A DNA stretch of 64,000 bases from Clostridiales bacterium (GTDB lineage Bacteria; Bacillota; Clostridia; Lachnospirales; Lachnospiraceae): contig JAJQAC010000087.1 of NCBI GenBank assembly GCA_021204025.1, forward strand, positions 1-64,000, written 5' to 3'. Below, in pieces: positions 1-11,741 of the stretch. The notes under the pieces are model-generated. The model did not search any database. It was not told where the DNA came from and worked only from the letters and a program-made list of their open reading frames with translations. How positions within the stretch are numbered: the first letter of the stretch is position 1; every line of letters begins with the position of its first letter. A program made the position numbers and the translations under genes.

Positions 1-252
1 GTGGATGCCCCGATCATCAATGAATTTCCTCTTTGCATGGAGTGCGAATTCATACAGTATCAGGACGGTGAATATGGCTGCGGAGTCATTGGAAAAGTGG
101 TCAATACCACGGCGGATGAGTCCGTGATGAATGGCGATACCGTAGATATCGAAAAAGTGGCAGCCATTGCGTTCGATCCATACACACATGGCTACTATAA
201 GGTCACGGAGAGAATCGGGAATGCGTTTAAAGATGGCCTGAAGCTGAAATAA
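1..252 (+). CDS. Flavin reductase-like protein, C-terminal part (5' truncated by window)
   Basis: ORF open at window start; C-terminal sequence resembles flavoredoxin/flavin reductase family (IGKVVNTTADESV...). Confidence 0.6.
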   Translation: MDAPIINEFPLCMECEFIQYQDGEYGCGVIGKVVNTTADESVMNGDTVDIEKVAAIAFDPYTHGYYKVTERIGNAFKDGLKLK

Positions 253-253
253 A

Positions 254-545
254 TCAGAACAGGCTCATCTGTCTGTCAATCCAGCTTTCCTGCTTCGCGT
301 CGTGAATCTGATCATCCGGAGTCCCCTCTCCTATCAGGAACGGGGACTCCGGATTATGTAGCTTCATGTTTAGGCGAACCACCGCTGCATTTGCATTGAC
401 ATAACAATAACGGCACAGATGCCCGCAGGTATTGTATGCACCAATATCGTTCCCAGATAGCAGGCGCATTCACTGCGGGCAAATTTCCGTTTGGGAGCAT
501 CCAGTCTGCAATGCAGAGCAAGCCGGTTTGCGAACCATCTGGAAT
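254..545 (-). pseudogene. DUF1848-like (radical SAM-like Cys motif) C-terminal remnant with frameshifts
   Basis: NDIGAYNTCGHLCRYCYVNA...WIDRQMSLF C-terminus in one frame; upstream ECACYLG and CSALQTGCSQTEICPQ pieces lie in other frames. Confidence 0.6.
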
Positions 546-789
546 AAAACGCCGGAATATTTTTCTTCTGTTATTTCCATTGTTCCGGCTTTTAATGGCA
601 ACAAAAATACAGCCTGCAGCCGCCGGTGATAATCACAGCAACTACAGGCTGTGTTTTAATCGAATATTCATGTTGCAAGGCTTCGTTGCAGTAGGGCATA
701 AGGGACAATCAGTAACAAAAATCGTTTATACACATTTTGAGATTCAGGAACTGATTGAAGCTATCAACAAAATATAAGGTGATGCTTGT

Positions 790-873
790 ATGAGTAGAAC
801 AGAATACAAAAACAATCACAAAGCAGAACACTATGACAGAATTGAATTAGACGCACACGGTTTTATATTTTGA
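790..873 (+). pseudogene. 27-aa remnant MSRTEYKNNHKAEHYDRIELDAHGFIF resembling the N-terminus of small mobile-element/plasmid ORFs
   Basis: Short ORF read directly; resemblance by memory only. Confidence 0.35.
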
Positions 874-881
874 ACTGCATT

Positions 882-917
882 AAAAAATCCCCGAAAACAC
901 TTGTTTTTCGGGGATTT
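882..917 (-). terminator. Intrinsic terminator of rplM-rpsI
   Basis: aaatccccgaaaa / ttttcggggattt stem with T-run on the minus strand, just after rpsI. Confidence 0.85.
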
Positions 918-942
918 GAAAATCTGCAATATTTGGTTTGAA

Positions 943-1332
943 TTATCGCTTGCTGAACTGCGGAGCGCGACGAGCCGCTTTGAGGCCGTATTTCTTTCTC
1001 TCTTTCATACGCGGATCTCTCGTCAGATAACCTGCTTTTTTCAGGATCGGACGATAATCGGCATCTGCCTGAAGCAGTGCGCGAGCAATCCCGTGACGGA
1101 TCGCTCCGGCCTGTCCGGAATAACCACCACCATGCACATTTACCAGAACGTCAAACTTATCGGTATTCTCAGTTGCTACGAGCGGCTGACGGACGATAAC
1201 CTTCAGAGTCTCATAACCAAGATACTCATCAATGTCTCTCTTGTTGATCGTGATCTTACCGGTGCCGGGCACCAAATACACTCTTGCAACGGATTTTTTT
1301 CTTCTTCCAGTACCATAATATTTATTACTCAT
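943..1332 (-). CDS. rpsI: 30S ribosomal protein S9
   Basis: [16 protein letters not shown]... and C-terminal [17 protein letters not shown]. Confidence 0.98.
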   Translation of the reverse strand: MSNKYYGTGRRKKSVARVYLVPGTGKITINKRDIDEYLGYETLKVIVRQPLVATENTDKFDVLVNVHGGGYSGQAGAIRHGIARALLQADADYRPILKKAGYLTRDPRMKERKKYGLKAARRAPQFSKR

Positions 1333-1359
1333 GATTGCTTCCTCCTTTCCGCACCTTTA

Positions 1360-1794
1360 TCAAACATTGAGTTCCAACACTTCCGGCTTCTGAGCGGCAT
1401 GCTCATGCTCCGGACCTGCATATACATGCAGTTTGCTGTACATCTGTCTTCCTAAAGGTCCCTTGGGAAGCATTCCCTTTACTGCCAGCTTGACCACATT
1501 CTCCGGATGCTTCTCAAACATCTCACGCAGAGTAGTAGTCTTCAGGCTTCCTACATATTCTGTATGCTTATAATAAAGTTTCTGATCCAGCTTCTTACCG
1601 GTCACTTTCACTTTATCTGCATTTACGACAATCACATAATCACCGCAGTCCATATGCGGAGTGAAAATCGGTTTATTTTTTCCTCTCAGCACTTTAGCCA
1701 CTTCCGAAGCCAAACGTCCTAACGTACATCCGGTGGCATCAACTACATACCATTTTCTCTCAATCGTCGCCGGACTAGCCATAAAACTCTTCAT
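1360..1794 (-). CDS. rplM: 50S ribosomal protein L13
   Basis: [30 protein letters not shown]...; adjacent to rpsI. Confidence 0.98.
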   Translation of the reverse strand: MKSFMASPATIERKWYVVDATGCTLGRLASEVAKVLRGKNKPIFTPHMDCGDYVIVVNADKVKVTGKKLDQKLYYKHTEYVGSLKTTTLREMFEKHPENVVKLAVKGMLPKGPLGRQMYSKLHVYAGPEHEHAAQKPEVLELNV

Positions 1795-2048
1795 TGGTTA
1801 ACCTCCTGTTAAATTACAAATACTTCTGTGTATGATTAAAAATGCTGAATTCCGGGGCTTTGGCTTCGCATTTTTATTAACGTCATAATTTTATATTATA
1901 TTACCCTGATTTGTGCGTGTCAACTGTTTTTTCGAGAAATCTTTCCAGAAATCTCTCATGATTTTTCTTTAATTCCATGCGGACTCACAATCCTGTCAGT
2001 TATATGCGGGCACGCCACTCTCTCCTTCCTTTTCCCAGTGATCTCCTA

Positions 2049-2077
2049 TTGTGTATTTATGACATTCCCGCTACAAT
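2049..2077 (+). promoter_or_regulatory. Sigma-A-like promoter TTGTGT-N17-TACAAT
   Basis: Hexamers and 17-bp spacer read directly, upstream of the 2125 small ORF. Confidence 0.55.
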
Positions 2078-2124
2078 AAAACCGTGCTTAGCTAACACAA
2101 ATTCATCAAAGGAGGATATTACCT

Positions 2125-2214
2125 ATGTGTTTTAGTTCCTGTTCTGATTTATGGGCTCTGCTTTGCAGCTATTGCAGCTCCTGTTGTGGCTCCTGCGGGT
2201 TTGGATGTTATTAA
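2125..2214 (+). CDS. 29-aa Cys-rich peptide MCFSSCSDLWALLCSYCSSCCGSCGFGCY
   Basis: AAAGGAGGATATT RBS 9 nt upstream of ATG; 8 Cys in 29 aa; below the cut-off of the ORF track. Confidence 0.6.
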   Translation: MCFSSCSDLWALLCSYCSSCCGSCGFGCY

Positions 2215-2235
2215 CCTGCAGACCCTGACCTGTCT

Positions 2236-3249
2236 TCAGATTTCTTCTTCCTGCTGGGGGATGTAGGTTTCCGGTGTGTAATGGATCACCCGTGTCCCTC
2301 CGTTTTCAAAGCGGAAGGGTACATACATCAGATCCCCCATCGCGCGACGGACTGCCCTCTGACAGTCCGGAAGCGCGTAAAATACAAGGAAACCTCCGCC
2401 GCCGGCGCCCAGAAGTTTACCGCCGAGGGCGCCCGCGGCGATTCCTTTCTCATACAGACGGTCAATCCCGTCTGTCGTCACTGCCGAACCGGTCTGCCTC
2501 TTTAACCTCCAGGTATGATCCAGCAGCCGTCCAAAATCATCCAGATCCGAATTCCGGTCTGTCAGGACTTTCTCCGCTTCATCCACCAGTGCGTACATTT
2601 CTTTCAGCTGTCCTGTCTTATCCCGCTTATCCGCAGCATTGGCCTTCTGGACATCCGAAGAAAAACGGGAGCGCCCGGTAAAAAACATCATCAGATTGTC
2701 ATTTAACTGCGCCTTACGCTCCGGCGAAACGATCACCGGATGCACATCAAAACCGTCCGCATTAAAATCAATCCGGTTGAAACCGCCATAGGACGCGGCG
2801 ATCTGATCCTGCCATCCCCCTGCCTCCTGACAAAGAGTCCTTTCCAGATAGATCGCATCCTCTGCCAGCCTGCGCTTGTCCGCATACTTTCCCTTCAGGG
2901 CGTAAAACGCGTTTAACATTCCCACCGCAAAAGAGCTGCTCGTTCCCAGGCCGGAACGTGCCGGCAGATCAGCCTCGTAGGTCAGACGGATCTCGTGCAT
3001 ATCGAGCATCTTCATCGCGTTGCGAATTGCCGGATGCTCAATATCTTCGATGGAAGTCACCCGTTCTGTCTTCGAATACGACAACTCGGTCGAATAATCA
3101 AAAAAGCGGGGAAGATGCCGGACATTCACATAACAGTATTTATCGAAGGTTGTCGACAATACTGCGCCTCCATACTCCCGAAAAAAGCTCTCCATATCCG
3201 TACCGCCGCCGAAAAAAGACATGCGAAACGGCGTTTTTGTGATAATCAT
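2236..3249 (-). CDS. GHMP kinase, D-glycero-D-manno-heptose 7-phosphate kinase-like
   Basis: MIITKTPFRMSFFGGGTD...LPARSGLGTSSSFAVG...LLGAGGGGFLVFY. Confidence 0.85.
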   Translation of the reverse strand: MIITKTPFRMSFFGGGTDMESFFREYGGAVLSTTFDKYCYVNVRHLPRFFDYSTELSYSKTERVTSIEDIEHPAIRNAMKMLDMHEIRLTYEADLPARSGLGTSSSFAVGMLNAFYALKGKYADKRRLAEDAIYLERTLCQEAGGWQDQIAASYGGFNRIDFNADGFDVHPVIVSPERKAQLNDNLMMFFTGRSRFSSDVQKANAADKRDKTGQLKEMYALVDEAEKVLTDRNSDLDDFGRLLDHTWRLKRQTGSAVTTDGIDRLYEKGIAAGALGGKLLGAGGGGFLVFYALPDCQRAVRRAMGDLMYVPFRFENGGTRVIHYTPETYIPQQEEEI

Positions 3250-3264
3250 ATCGCTGTACTCCTG

Positions 3265-6105
3265 TCAGTTAATCTCTTCTTTCCCCAGATACCGTTTCAG
3301 GAACACACCGGTATAAGACGATGGATTTTCCGCCACTTCCTCCGGTGTCCCTTTTGCAATTACGGTTCCGCCATTGTCCCCTCCTTCGGGTCCCATATCG
3401 ATAATATAATCTGCTGTCTTAATTACGTCAAGGTTATGTTCGATCACAATCACCGTATTTCCGCTGTCAGAAAGTCGCCGCAGAATATTCACCAGCTTAT
3501 GCACGTCTGCGAAATGCAGGCCCGTCGTCGGCTCATCCAGAATATAAACCGTCTTTCCTGTTCCTCTGCGGCTGAGTTCTGTCGCCAGCTTGATCCGCTG
3601 TGCCTCGCCGCCGGACAGCTCCGTCGACGGCTGACCCAGACGCACATAAGAAAGCCCGACATCATTCAGAGTCGCGATCTTGCCCGCAATGGACGGAACA
3701 TTCTCAAAAAACCGCAACGCCTCTTCTACCGTCATGTCTAATACATCATAAATATTTTTTCCTTTATAATGTACATCCAGCGTTTCCCGGTTATAACGTT
3801 TCCCGCCGCAAACTTCGCAGGGTACATAGACATCCGGCAGGAAATGCATTTCAATCTTGACAATACCGTCTCCGGCGCAGGCCTCGCAGCGCCCGCCCTT
3901 TACGTTAAAACTGAACCGACCCTTACTATATCCTTTTGCCTTTGCCTCTGAGGTCGACGCGAAAAGATCGCGGATCCGGTCAAAGACGCCGGTATAAGTC
4001 GCAGGGTTCGAACGCGGCGTACGTCCGATCGGCGACTGATCAATATTAATCACCTTATCCAGGCGTTCGATCCCTTCAATCGAATCGTATTTCCCGGGGA
4101 TCGTACGGGCACGGTTGAGTTTTCTTGCCAGCACTTTATATAAAATCTCATTGACCAGTGAACTCTTACCCGAACCGGACACCCCCGTCACACAGGTCAT
4201 AATGCCAAGTGGGAAGGAAACATCGATCCCCTTCAGATTATTTTCTGCCGCGCCGCGTACGGTCAGCCAGCCTGTCGGCATCCGGCGCCTTGCGGGTACC
4301 GGGATCTTCATACGGCCACTAAGATAAGCACCGGTAATGGATCGTCTGCACTTCATAATGTCCTTCGCAGTTCCACATGCGATCACCTCACCGCCATGCT
4401 CTCCCGCTCCCGGTCCGATATCTACGATATAATCCGCTGCCCGCATCGTATCCTCATCATGCTCTACGACAATCACAGAATTGCCAAGATCCCGCAGATG
4501 CATCAGCGTTCCCAGCAATTTATCATTATCCCTCTGATGCAGGCCAATGCTTGGTTCATCCAAAATATACGCAACTCCCACCAGGCCGGAACCGATCTGC
4601 GTCGCCAGACGGATACGCTGCGCCTCTCCGCCGGAGAGCGTTCCGGTCGCACGCGCCAATGACAGATAATCCAACCCGACATTAATCAGGAAATCCAGAC
4701 GTGCCCGGATCTCCTTTAAGATCTGTCCGCCAATCTGAGTCTGCATCGGCGTAAGCTGCAATTCGTCCAGAAATCTGCGGAATGCGGTAAGCGAAAGCGT
4801 CGTCGCCTCATAAATATTTTTATCCCCGACCGTTACCGCCAGAGAACCAGGCTTCAATCTCTGTCCCCGGCAGGCTTTACACGGCGTAATCCGCATAAAG
4901 GTCTCATACTCCGCTTTGCTTATCTCAGAATAAGTCTCTTTATAACGACGCTCCACATTTTTAATCAGTCCCTCAAATGGCACATCATAAACGCCGGTTC
5001 CCCTCTGTCCGGTATAATGCACCTTCAGCACTTTGCCATTGGTGCCATAAATCAGAACATCATGGATTTCCTTTGGGTAATCTTCAAATGGCGTATCCAG
5101 GTCAAAATGATACTCCTCCATCAATGCCTTGAGCGTCGCATAGGTAAAGCTCGACGGATCGGTACAGGACTGCCATCCCAGTACCGTGATTGCCCCCTGA
5201 TTAATACTGAGTGATTTGTCCGGAATCATCAGATCCTCATCAAACTCCATCTTATAGCCCAGTCCCAGACACTCCGGGCAGGCGCCGAACGGATTATTAA
5301 ACGAAAAACTTCTCGGTTCCACCTCTTCGATACTGATGCCACAGTCCGGGCAGGCAAAACTGGTACTGAAATTAATCGCTTCACCGCCGATCACATCCAC
5401 GATCATCAAACCGTCCGAAAGTCCCAGCACCGTCTCGATCGAATCCGCCAGACGCTTCTCGATCCCCGGTTTGACCGCCAGACGATCCACGACGATCTCT
5501 ATGTTATGCTTATTATTTTTTTCCAGTTTGATCTCTTCGGACAATTCGTATAAATTGCCATCCACGCGGACACGCACATAGCCGGATTTTCTCGCCTGAT
5601 TCAGCAGTTTGACATGCTCGCCCTTGCGTCCGCGCACCACCGGCGCAAGCAGCTGGATCCTGGTGCGCTCCGGCATTGCCATAATCTGATCCACCATCTG
5701 ATCAACCGTCTGCTTCTGGATCGCCCGCCCGCACTTCGGACAGTGCGGAATGCCAATGCGCGCGTACAGAAGTCTCATATAGTCATATATCTCTGTAACC
5801 GTACCTACCGTAGAACGCGGATTACGGTTTGTCGACTTCTGATCAATCGAAATCGCCGGAGAAAGTCCTTCAATACTCTCAACATCCGGTTTCTCCATCT
5901 GCCCCAGGAACTGCCGGGCATAAGAAGACAGAGACTCCATATAGCGTCTCTGTCCCTCTGCGTAAATCGTATCAAATGCCAGGGAAGACTTGCCTGAACC
6001 GCTCAGGCCCGTCAGTACCACCAGCTGATCTCTTGGAATATCCAGATCAATATGTTTTAAGTTGTGTTCACTTGCTCCCCGTATTCTGATATATTGCTTT
6101 GCCAT
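3265..6105 (-). CDS. uvrA: Excinuclease ABC subunit A
   Basis: Start [21 protein letters not shown]; two ABC ATPase modules, zinc-finger CxxC pairs. Confidence 0.97.
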   Translation of the reverse strand: MAKQYIRIRGASEHNLKHIDLDIPRDQLVVLTGLSGSGKSSLAFDTIYAEGQRRYMESLSSYARQFLGQMEKPDVESIEGLSPAISIDQKSTNRNPRSTVGTVTEIYDYMRLLYARIGIPHCPKCGRAIQKQTVDQMVDQIMAMPERTRIQLLAPVVRGRKGEHVKLLNQARKSGYVRVRVDGNLYELSEEIKLEKNNKHNIEIVVDRLAVKPGIEKRLADSIETVLGLSDGLMIVDVIGGEAINFSTSFACPDCGISIEEVEPRSFSFNNPFGACPECLGLGYKMEFDEDLMIPDKSLSINQGAITVLGWQSCTDPSSFTYATLKALMEEYHFDLDTPFEDYPKEIHDVLIYGTNGKVLKVHYTGQRGTGVYDVPFEGLIKNVERRYKETYSEISKAEYETFMRITPCKACRGQRLKPGSLAVTVGDKNIYEATTLSLTAFRRFLDELQLTPMQTQIGGQILKEIRARLDFLINVGLDYLSLARATGTLSGGEAQRIRLATQIGSGLVGVAYILDEPSIGLHQRDNDKLLGTLMHLRDLGNSVIVVEHDEDTMRAADYIVDIGPGAGEHGGEVIACGTAKDIMKCRRSITGAYLSGRMKIPVPARRRMPTGWLTVRGAAENNLKGIDVSFPLGIMTCVTGVSGSGKSSLVNEILYKVLARKLNRARTIPGKYDSIEGIERLDKVINIDQSPIGRTPRSNPATYTGVFDRIRDLFASTSEAKAKGYSKGRFSFNVKGGRCEACAGDGIVKIEMHFLPDVYVPCEVCGGKRYNRETLDVHYKGKNIYDVLDMTVEEALRFFENVPSIAGKIATLNDVGLSYVRLGQPSTELSGGEAQRIKLATELSRRGTGKTVYILDEPTTGLHFADVHKLVNILRRLSDSGNTVIVIEHNLDVIKTADYIIDMGPEGGDNGGTVIAKGTPEEVAENPSSYTGVFLKRYLGKEEIN

Positions 6106-6306
6106 ATCATGTCTGACCTTTCCGGAACTATTTATCCTGTCTATCCTGCACACCGCGAAGCGGCGGCCATACACTGCTTCGGACCATTTCCATATGCAAA
6201 GCTATTCTAGCACACACGTTTCCAAATTGCAAACACTTGTTCGTCATCTTTTTCAATCTCTGTGAAATATCCGGCTCCGTATCATTGATGATTCCGGCTT
6301 TCACTT

Positions 6307-8154
6307 TCAGGCATTCAGGATATCCATAAATTCCTCTCCTGTAATCGTCTCCCGCTCAAGCAGATACGCCGCGATCTCATTCAGTTTTCCCGCGTTATCC
6401 TTAAGGATCTGCAAAGCCTTCTCATACTGTTCCCTTACAATCCTTACTACCTCATCATCAACAATTTTAGCCGTCTCAGGTGAGCACACCATCGAAGTGT
6501 CGCCGCCCAGATACTGATTATTGACGGTTTCCAGCGCCACCATACCAAACTGATCGCTCATACCATAACGGGTGATCATCGCGCGCGCAAGTTTCGTCGC
6601 CTGCTCGATGTCATTGGACGCGCCTGTCGTAATCGAACCGAAGATGAATTCCTCAGCCGCACGCCCACCACAGTAGGTCGCTATCTTCGCCAGCGCTTCT
6701 TCCTTACTCATAAGGAATTTTTCACCTTCCTCAATCTGCATCGTATATCCCAGCGCGCCGGAAGTGCGCGGAATAATCGTGATCTTGTGTACCGGCGCAC
6801 TGTTCGACTGACAGGCCGTCACCAGCGCATGTCCAACCTCATGGAACGCCACAATGCGCTTTTCACGCTCAGAAATCCCCGCATTTTTCCGCTGATATCC
6901 GGCGATTACCACCTCAACACTCTCTTCCAGATCCTCCTGGCTGACCGTCCTCCGGCCATTTCTCACCGCACGGAGCGCCGCCTCATTAATAATGTTCGCC
7001 AGATCCGCTCCACTTCCTCCGGAAGTCGCGCGGGCAATTTCCTTGAAATCTACGTTATCCGACAACTTTACGTCTTTTCCATGCACTTTCAGAATCGCGA
7101 TACGGCCATTTAAATCCGGCAGCTCCACCGGTATCCGCCGGTCAAAGCGTCCCGGCCGCAGCAGCGCGCGATCCAGCGACTCCGGGCGGTTGGTCGCCGC
7201 CAGGATTACAACGCCCTTGCGCCCGTCAAAACCATCCATCTCGGTCAGCAGCTGGTTCAGCGTCTGCTCCCGTTCATCATTCCCGCTGAAACCTCCGTTA
7301 TCTCTCTTTTTACCGATCGTATCGATCTCATCAATAAATACGATACATGGGGCCTTTTCCGTTGCCTGCTTAAAGAGATCCCGCACCTTTGCCGCACCCA
7401 TACCGACAAACATCTCGACAAATTCCGAACCGGAGATCGAGAAGAACGGCACATGAGCCTCGCCGGCCACTGCACGGGCCAGCAGCGTCTTGCCGGTACC
7501 GGGAGGGCCGACCAGCAGCGCGCCTTTGGGGAGTGTTGCCCCGATATCCGTATATTTCTGCGGATTGTGCAGGAAATCTACAATCTCACGCAGCGCTTCC
7601 TTCGCCTCTTCCTGTCCCGCGACATCGGCAAAAGTCTTGTCGGTCTCATCCTCCGCATAAATCTTCGCATTGGATTTGCCGAAGGTCATCGCATTGCCCA
7701 GGCCGCCGCCCATATGCTTGGCCAGACTCCTGCTCATCAGACGCCCGATCAGCACAAAGATCAGAATCGGCAGCACCCAGCTGGTAATAAAGGTCAGGAT
7801 CGGTGACGCCTGCGTCGGGATTTCTTTCGCAAAGGTAACTCCGGCTTCTCTCAGTTCATCCTTAAGGCTCTCATCCGGCCAGACACCAGTCCGGTAGATC
7901 CCGTCATTTCCCTCCTCATCCTCCGCGCGGAAAGTGATCTGATCGCTGTCCATCGCGACTTCTTTCACCTGTCCGTTATCCACCATTTCCAGAAATACAT
8001 CATAGGAAACTTCATGAATCGAACGCTGTGCTACTGACGGGAACAACAGCGCGTTCAGCAGCATCGTGACAATCAGAATGATAAAATAATAAAACAGCCA
8101 GCTTCTTGTTCTTTTTTTATTGGAATCATCATCATCGTTATTTACTATGCCCAT
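6307..8154 (-). CDS. ftsH: ATP-dependent zinc metalloprotease FtsH
   Basis: 2 TM N-term, AAA module [23 protein letters not shown] zinc motif. Confidence 0.97.
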   Translation of the reverse strand: MGIVNNDDDDSNKKRTRSWLFYYFIILIVTMLLNALLFPSVAQRSIHEVSYDVFLEMVDNGQVKEVAMDSDQITFRAEDEEGNDGIYRTGVWPDESLKDELREAGVTFAKEIPTQASPILTFITSWVLPILIFVLIGRLMSRSLAKHMGGGLGNAMTFGKSNAKIYAEDETDKTFADVAGQEEAKEALREIVDFLHNPQKYTDIGATLPKGALLVGPPGTGKTLLARAVAGEAHVPFFSISGSEFVEMFVGMGAAKVRDLFKQATEKAPCIVFIDEIDTIGKKRDNGGFSGNDEREQTLNQLLTEMDGFDGRKGVVILAATNRPESLDRALLRPGRFDRRIPVELPDLNGRIAILKVHGKDVKLSDNVDFKEIARATSGGSGADLANIINEAALRAVRNGRRTVSQEDLEESVEVVIAGYQRKNAGISEREKRIVAFHEVGHALVTACQSNSAPVHKITIIPRTSGALGYTMQIEEGEKFLMSKEEALAKIATYCGGRAAEEFIFGSITTGASNDIEQATKLARAMITRYGMSDQFGMVALETVNNQYLGGDTSMVCSPETAKIVDDEVVRIVREQYEKALQILKDNAGKLNEIAAYLLERETITGEEFMDILNA

Positions 8155-8258
8155 TTTTTTCTCCTTTACTGGTCTTGTTTTCTTAGTATACTAGACGAAT
8201 GTGGATTTTTAAAGTCCTGCGCTGATTAAATTTTTATAAATAACGATGCTGGCCTAAC

Positions 8259-8321
8259 GTCCGTCCCTGAGAGAAATGTCCTCTACAGATATTCATTTCT
8301 CTCAGGGGCTGGTTTATTGGC
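8259..8321 (+). repeat. Family A intergenic inverted-repeat element, core-deleted copy (A4)
   Basis: GTCCCTGAGAGAAATG ... CATTTCTCTCAGGGGC plus 3' TTTATTGGC shared with other copies. Confidence 0.75.
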
Positions 8322-8395
8322 AAGATACTGTTACATATACTAAAAGATGGGACTCACAAAAACCGTTATAAGTCCCATCTTTTTCATATCCTTGT

Positions 8396-9172
8396 TTATA
8401 ATACCTTCGCAAAGAAATCCTTCAGACGTTCACTCTTAGGATGATTGAATATCTCATCCGGCGTCCCCTGCTCAATCAGTTTCCCGTCCGCCATAAAGAG
8501 GACGCGGTTACCTACCTCCCGGGCAAATCCCATCTCATGGGTGACACAGACCATCGTCATGCCATCTCTCGCCAGTTCTTTCATAACATCCAGAACCTCG
8601 CCAACCATCTCCGGGTCCAGTGCGGAAGTCGGCTCATCAAAAAGCATCACCTGCGGCTTCATACACAGAGCGCGGACAATCGCCACTCGCTGCTTCTGAC
8701 CGCCGGAGAGCTGGATCGGATAAGCGCCTGCCCGGTCGCCCAGACCTACTCGCTCCAGCAGTGCCATCGCCATCTCTTCTGCTTCGGACTTCTTCATGCC
8801 CTTCACCTTGCACGGCGCCAGAGTCATATTATCCAGAAGCGTCATATGCGGGAAAAGGTTAAAATGCTGGAATACCATCCCCATATTCTGACGATGTTCG
8901 TCAATATTCAGCTTTACCGTTCTGCCATTTTTATCCTTATATTTCTTCTTTGTAATATCGACGCCGTTAAATATGATCGATCCGCCGGTCGGCTCTTCCA
9001 GAAGATTCAGGCTGCGCAGAAATGTGGATTTGCCGGACCCGGAAGGTCCGATCACCACCATCACGTCACCCTGGTTAATGTCCACGCTGACGCCGTCCAG
9101 AGCCCTGATTGTACCGCCTTTATAGTGTTTCTTTAAATCCCTTACCTGAATCAGGCTACCTCCTGTCTCCAC
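8396..9172 (-). CDS. Amino acid ABC transporter ATP-binding protein
   Basis: [30 protein letters not shown]; polar amino-acid family. Confidence 0.95.
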   Translation of the reverse strand: METGGSLIQVRDLKKHYKGGTIRALDGVSVDINQGDVMVVIGPSGSGKSTFLRSLNLLEEPTGGSIIFNGVDITKKKYKDKNGRTVKLNIDEHRQNMGMVFQHFNLFPHMTLLDNMTLAPCKVKGMKKSEAEEMAMALLERVGLGDRAGAYPIQLSGGQKQRVAIVRALCMKPQVMLFDEPTSALDPEMVGEVLDVMKELARDGMTMVCVTHEMGFAREVGNRVLFMADGKLIEQGTPDEIFNHPKSERLKDFFAKVL

Positions 9173-9941
9173 GGCTCATCCTCCTTTCAAAATAAGCGAT
9201 CAGCTTCGAAGTCGGGAAGCACAGACAGAAGTAAATCGCCGTAGCTACCAGCAAAGGCTCAATAATGACGAACGTTGCTCCCTTGACTGCGTTGACTGCC
9301 GACATGATATCCTGCACACCGATCGTATAGGTAATCGAAGACTCCTTGATGATAACAACAAATTCATTCGCGATCGCCGGGAGGATATTTTTTAACGCCT
9401 GCGGCAAAATGATATAACGCAAATTCTGCACCTGAGAAAGTCCCAGGGAACGCGCCGCCTCCGTCTGTCCTCCGTCTATGGACTGAATACCGGAACGGAT
9501 AATCTCGCAGAGATAGGCCGCCGAGTTAAAGCCCAGGGCCACCACTCCGGGGAAGAAGCGCTCAAACTTGATAAATCCAAAAAATGTAAAATGTGGGAGT
9601 TCGATCATACTGAACACACCATAATAAATGATAAAAATCTGTACGATCGCCGGCGTGGAGCGAAGGATCTCCACATATGCGGTCGCGATAAAATCCAACG
9701 GATTGAATTTGCTGAGTACTGCCGCAGCTCCATCCTCCTTCAGGCTCCCGTCCCGATTACGGCCGAGAAAGCGCAGAGGGCGGATGTCCGACAGTCTCAT
9801 CAGCGCCAGCACCAGCGCCAGACAGAATCCGATCAGCACGGTCAATATCGACATCAGTACCGTAACAATCACACCCTGCAAGAACAGCTGCGCATATGGC
9901 GCTACTTTTGCGAAATTTTCTAACTGCACAAAGCCATCCAT
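9156..9941 (-). CDS. Amino acid ABC transporter permease (His/Glu/Gln/Arg family)
   Basis: [31 protein letters not shown] loop. Confidence 0.95.
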   Translation of the reverse strand: MDGFVQLENFAKVAPYAQLFLQGVIVTVLMSILTVLIGFCLALVLALMRLSDIRPLRFLGRNRDGSLKEDGAAAVLSKFNPLDFIATAYVEILRSTPAIVQIFIIYYGVFSMIELPHFTFFGFIKFERFFPGVVALGFNSAAYLCEIIRSGIQSIDGGQTEAARSLGLSQVQNLRYIILPQALKNILPAIANEFVVIIKESSITYTIGVQDIMSAVNAVKGATFVIIEPLLVATAIYFCLCFPTSKLIAYFERRMSRGDRR

Positions 9942-9974
9942 GAAAACTCCTTTCCCAAAGCATTCTCCTTTGTA

Positions 9975-10913
9975 TTACTGCTGAATGGCTCCATTTGCGT
10001 CCAGCAGACCCTCGTATTTCTCTCCGGAAGCCAGTTCATTGGCATCCGCGACAAACTGCTCCATAGAACCGTCCTCAAGCGCTTTCGCGATGGAACCGTT
10101 TACTGCCGCCCGCAGACCGTCGTTACCCTTGCTTACGCCGATCGCAGAGCCCTCCGTGTCATAAGGAACATCCATAATGATCACCAGTTCCGGATAGTTT
10201 CTCTGATAACTGATCGCCACATCACTCTCGATAAACGCTACATCCATCTTATTGCCCAGAAGTTCCGAAATGATGTCTGTTACTTTCGGCAGCGAGATAA
10301 TATCCGCATCCGGCGTGTTTTTATTTGCCAGATCCAGCTGAATCGAACCCGTCTGTGCTCCTACCGTCACACTCGGCTGGTTCACATCCTCAAAGGACTT
10401 ATACAGATCCTCTTTACCCTTTACCGTTACCAGCGACTGGCCGCCCTTATAGTAAATGTCCGTAAAGTCCATAATTGCCTCACGTTTCGGATCCGGCGAC
10501 AGACCCGCCATACCCAGATCAACCGACTTTGTCTGCAGTTCGCTCAGCACGCCGTCAAAATCTACCGTAACCATCTCAAGCTCCAATCCCAGATCATCTG
10601 CGATATACTGAGCCAGCCAGATATCAAAGCCAGCCAGTTCCGGAGTCCCATCAGCACTGATCGAATAAAATTCATACGGGGCAAAGTCCGGGCTGGTCGC
10701 CACGGTAAGCTTACCTGCATTCACTGTTGTAAACTCAGCCGCTCCCTCAGTCTCTGCAGTCTCCCCGGCTGTCTCTCCCGCCGTATCCGCTGCCGCCGCG
10801 GTCGTCTCCGCTGCCGCCGCAGCAGTTGTCTCAGAGGAACTGCTTCCTCCGCAGGCAGCCAGCGACACCGCCATGCACGCGGTCACTCCCAAAGCCACTA
10901 ATCTTCTCTTCAT
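9975..10913 (-). CDS. Amino acid ABC transporter substrate-binding lipoprotein
   Basis: Start MKRRLVALGVTACMAVSLAACGG lipobox; SBP family 3 fold motifs. Confidence 0.95.
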   Translation of the reverse strand: MKRRLVALGVTACMAVSLAACGGSSSSETTAAAAAETTAAAADTAGETAGETAETEGAAEFTTVNAGKLTVATSPDFAPYEFYSISADGTPELAGFDIWLAQYIADDLGLELEMVTVDFDGVLSELQTKSVDLGMAGLSPDPKREAIMDFTDIYYKGGQSLVTVKGKEDLYKSFEDVNQPSVTVGAQTGSIQLDLANKNTPDADIISLPKVTDIISELLGNKMDVAFIESDVAISYQRNYPELVIIMDVPYDTEGSAIGVSKGNDGLRAAVNGSIAKALEDGSMEQFVADANELASGEKYEGLLDANGAIQQ

Positions 10914-11033
10914 AAATCTGTCCTCCCTGATCTTTTTTGAATAAATAATAATTTTCATGCATATTTAAAACCCGCATATACCCATTATAACGAATATTTT
11001 AAATATTACAAGCAAAAGAATCCTGCAAAGAAA

Positions 11034-11059
11034 AAGGACCCTGTTCAACAGGATCCTTT
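11034..11059 (-). terminator. Intrinsic terminator of the HAD gene
   Basis: aaaggaccctgtt / aacaggatccttt stem followed by T-run on minus. Confidence 0.8.
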
Positions 11060-11072
11060 ACCTTGCGTTGCT

Positions 11073-11741
11073 TTAACTATAATCATTCCGCACGATTTTG
11101 TCAAGAACTTCCGACGGACTGTCCGCGACGAAACAGGGGTGAAACGCTTCCAGTTCCTCTCTCCCGCGAAATCCCCAGGCTGCTCCCACCGTGATCAGTC
11201 CTGCTCCCAGTCCGGTCTGCATATCCGTATTGGTATCGCCCAGATAGAGACACTCGTCCGGTTCGATCTTCCATTCTCTTAAAATCCGGTTCACTCCGGC
11301 CGGATCCGGTTTCTTCGGAACGCCAGGCTGTTCCCCGTATATCCGGTCAAAATAACCCCTGCCAAAAATCGTCTCGATATTTTCCACTGTCCTTGCATGA
11401 GGTTTGTTTGAAAGAACCGCTATCCGCAATCCACGCGCTTTCATCGATTCCAGAAGTTCCGGGATGCCGTCATAGGGCTTTACCTGGTACATACAGTATT
11501 GTGCAAAATAATCGGTATAAACAGTCAGACTCTCCTCGTAATGCTCCAATGTCTCATCGCCCGCAAATCTCAGTGACCGCTCCATCAGAAGTTTATATCC
11601 ATCGCCCACAAACTGGCGGATGTGGGCCTCGTCAATCCGGCGCAGACCAAAATATTCCATGACAAGATTGGTTGTATACGTCAGAGCGCCAAGTGTATTT
11701 AACAGCGTTCCATCCAGATCAAAGATACAGCCGCGTATCAT
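11073..11741 (-). CDS. HAD family hydrolase, phosphoglycolate phosphatase-like
   Basis: MIRGCIFDLDGTLLNTLGALTYTTN...YLGDTNTDMQTGLGAGL. Confidence 0.9.
   Translation of the reverse strand: MIRGCIFDLDGTLLNTLGALTYTTNLVMEYFGLRRIDEAHIRQFVGDGYKLLMERSLRFAGDETLEHYEESLTVYTDYFAQYCMYQVKPYDGIPELLESMKARGLRIAVLSNKPHARTVENIETIFGRGYFDRIYGEQPGVPKKPDPAGVNRILREWKIEPDECLYLGDTNTDMQTGLGAGLITVGAAWGFRGREELEAFHPCFVADSPSEVLDKIVRNDYS

Noticed and set aside
436-777. 113-aa and 65-aa + ORFs
   Set aside because: Overlap the DUF1848 remnant; no RBS or family signal; treated as non-coding scar.
901-1455. 184-aa + ORF
   Set aside because: Antisense to rpsI/rplM.
2274-2681. 135-aa + ORF
   Set aside because: Antisense to the GHMP kinase gene; low-complexity Pro/Ser/Arg composition.
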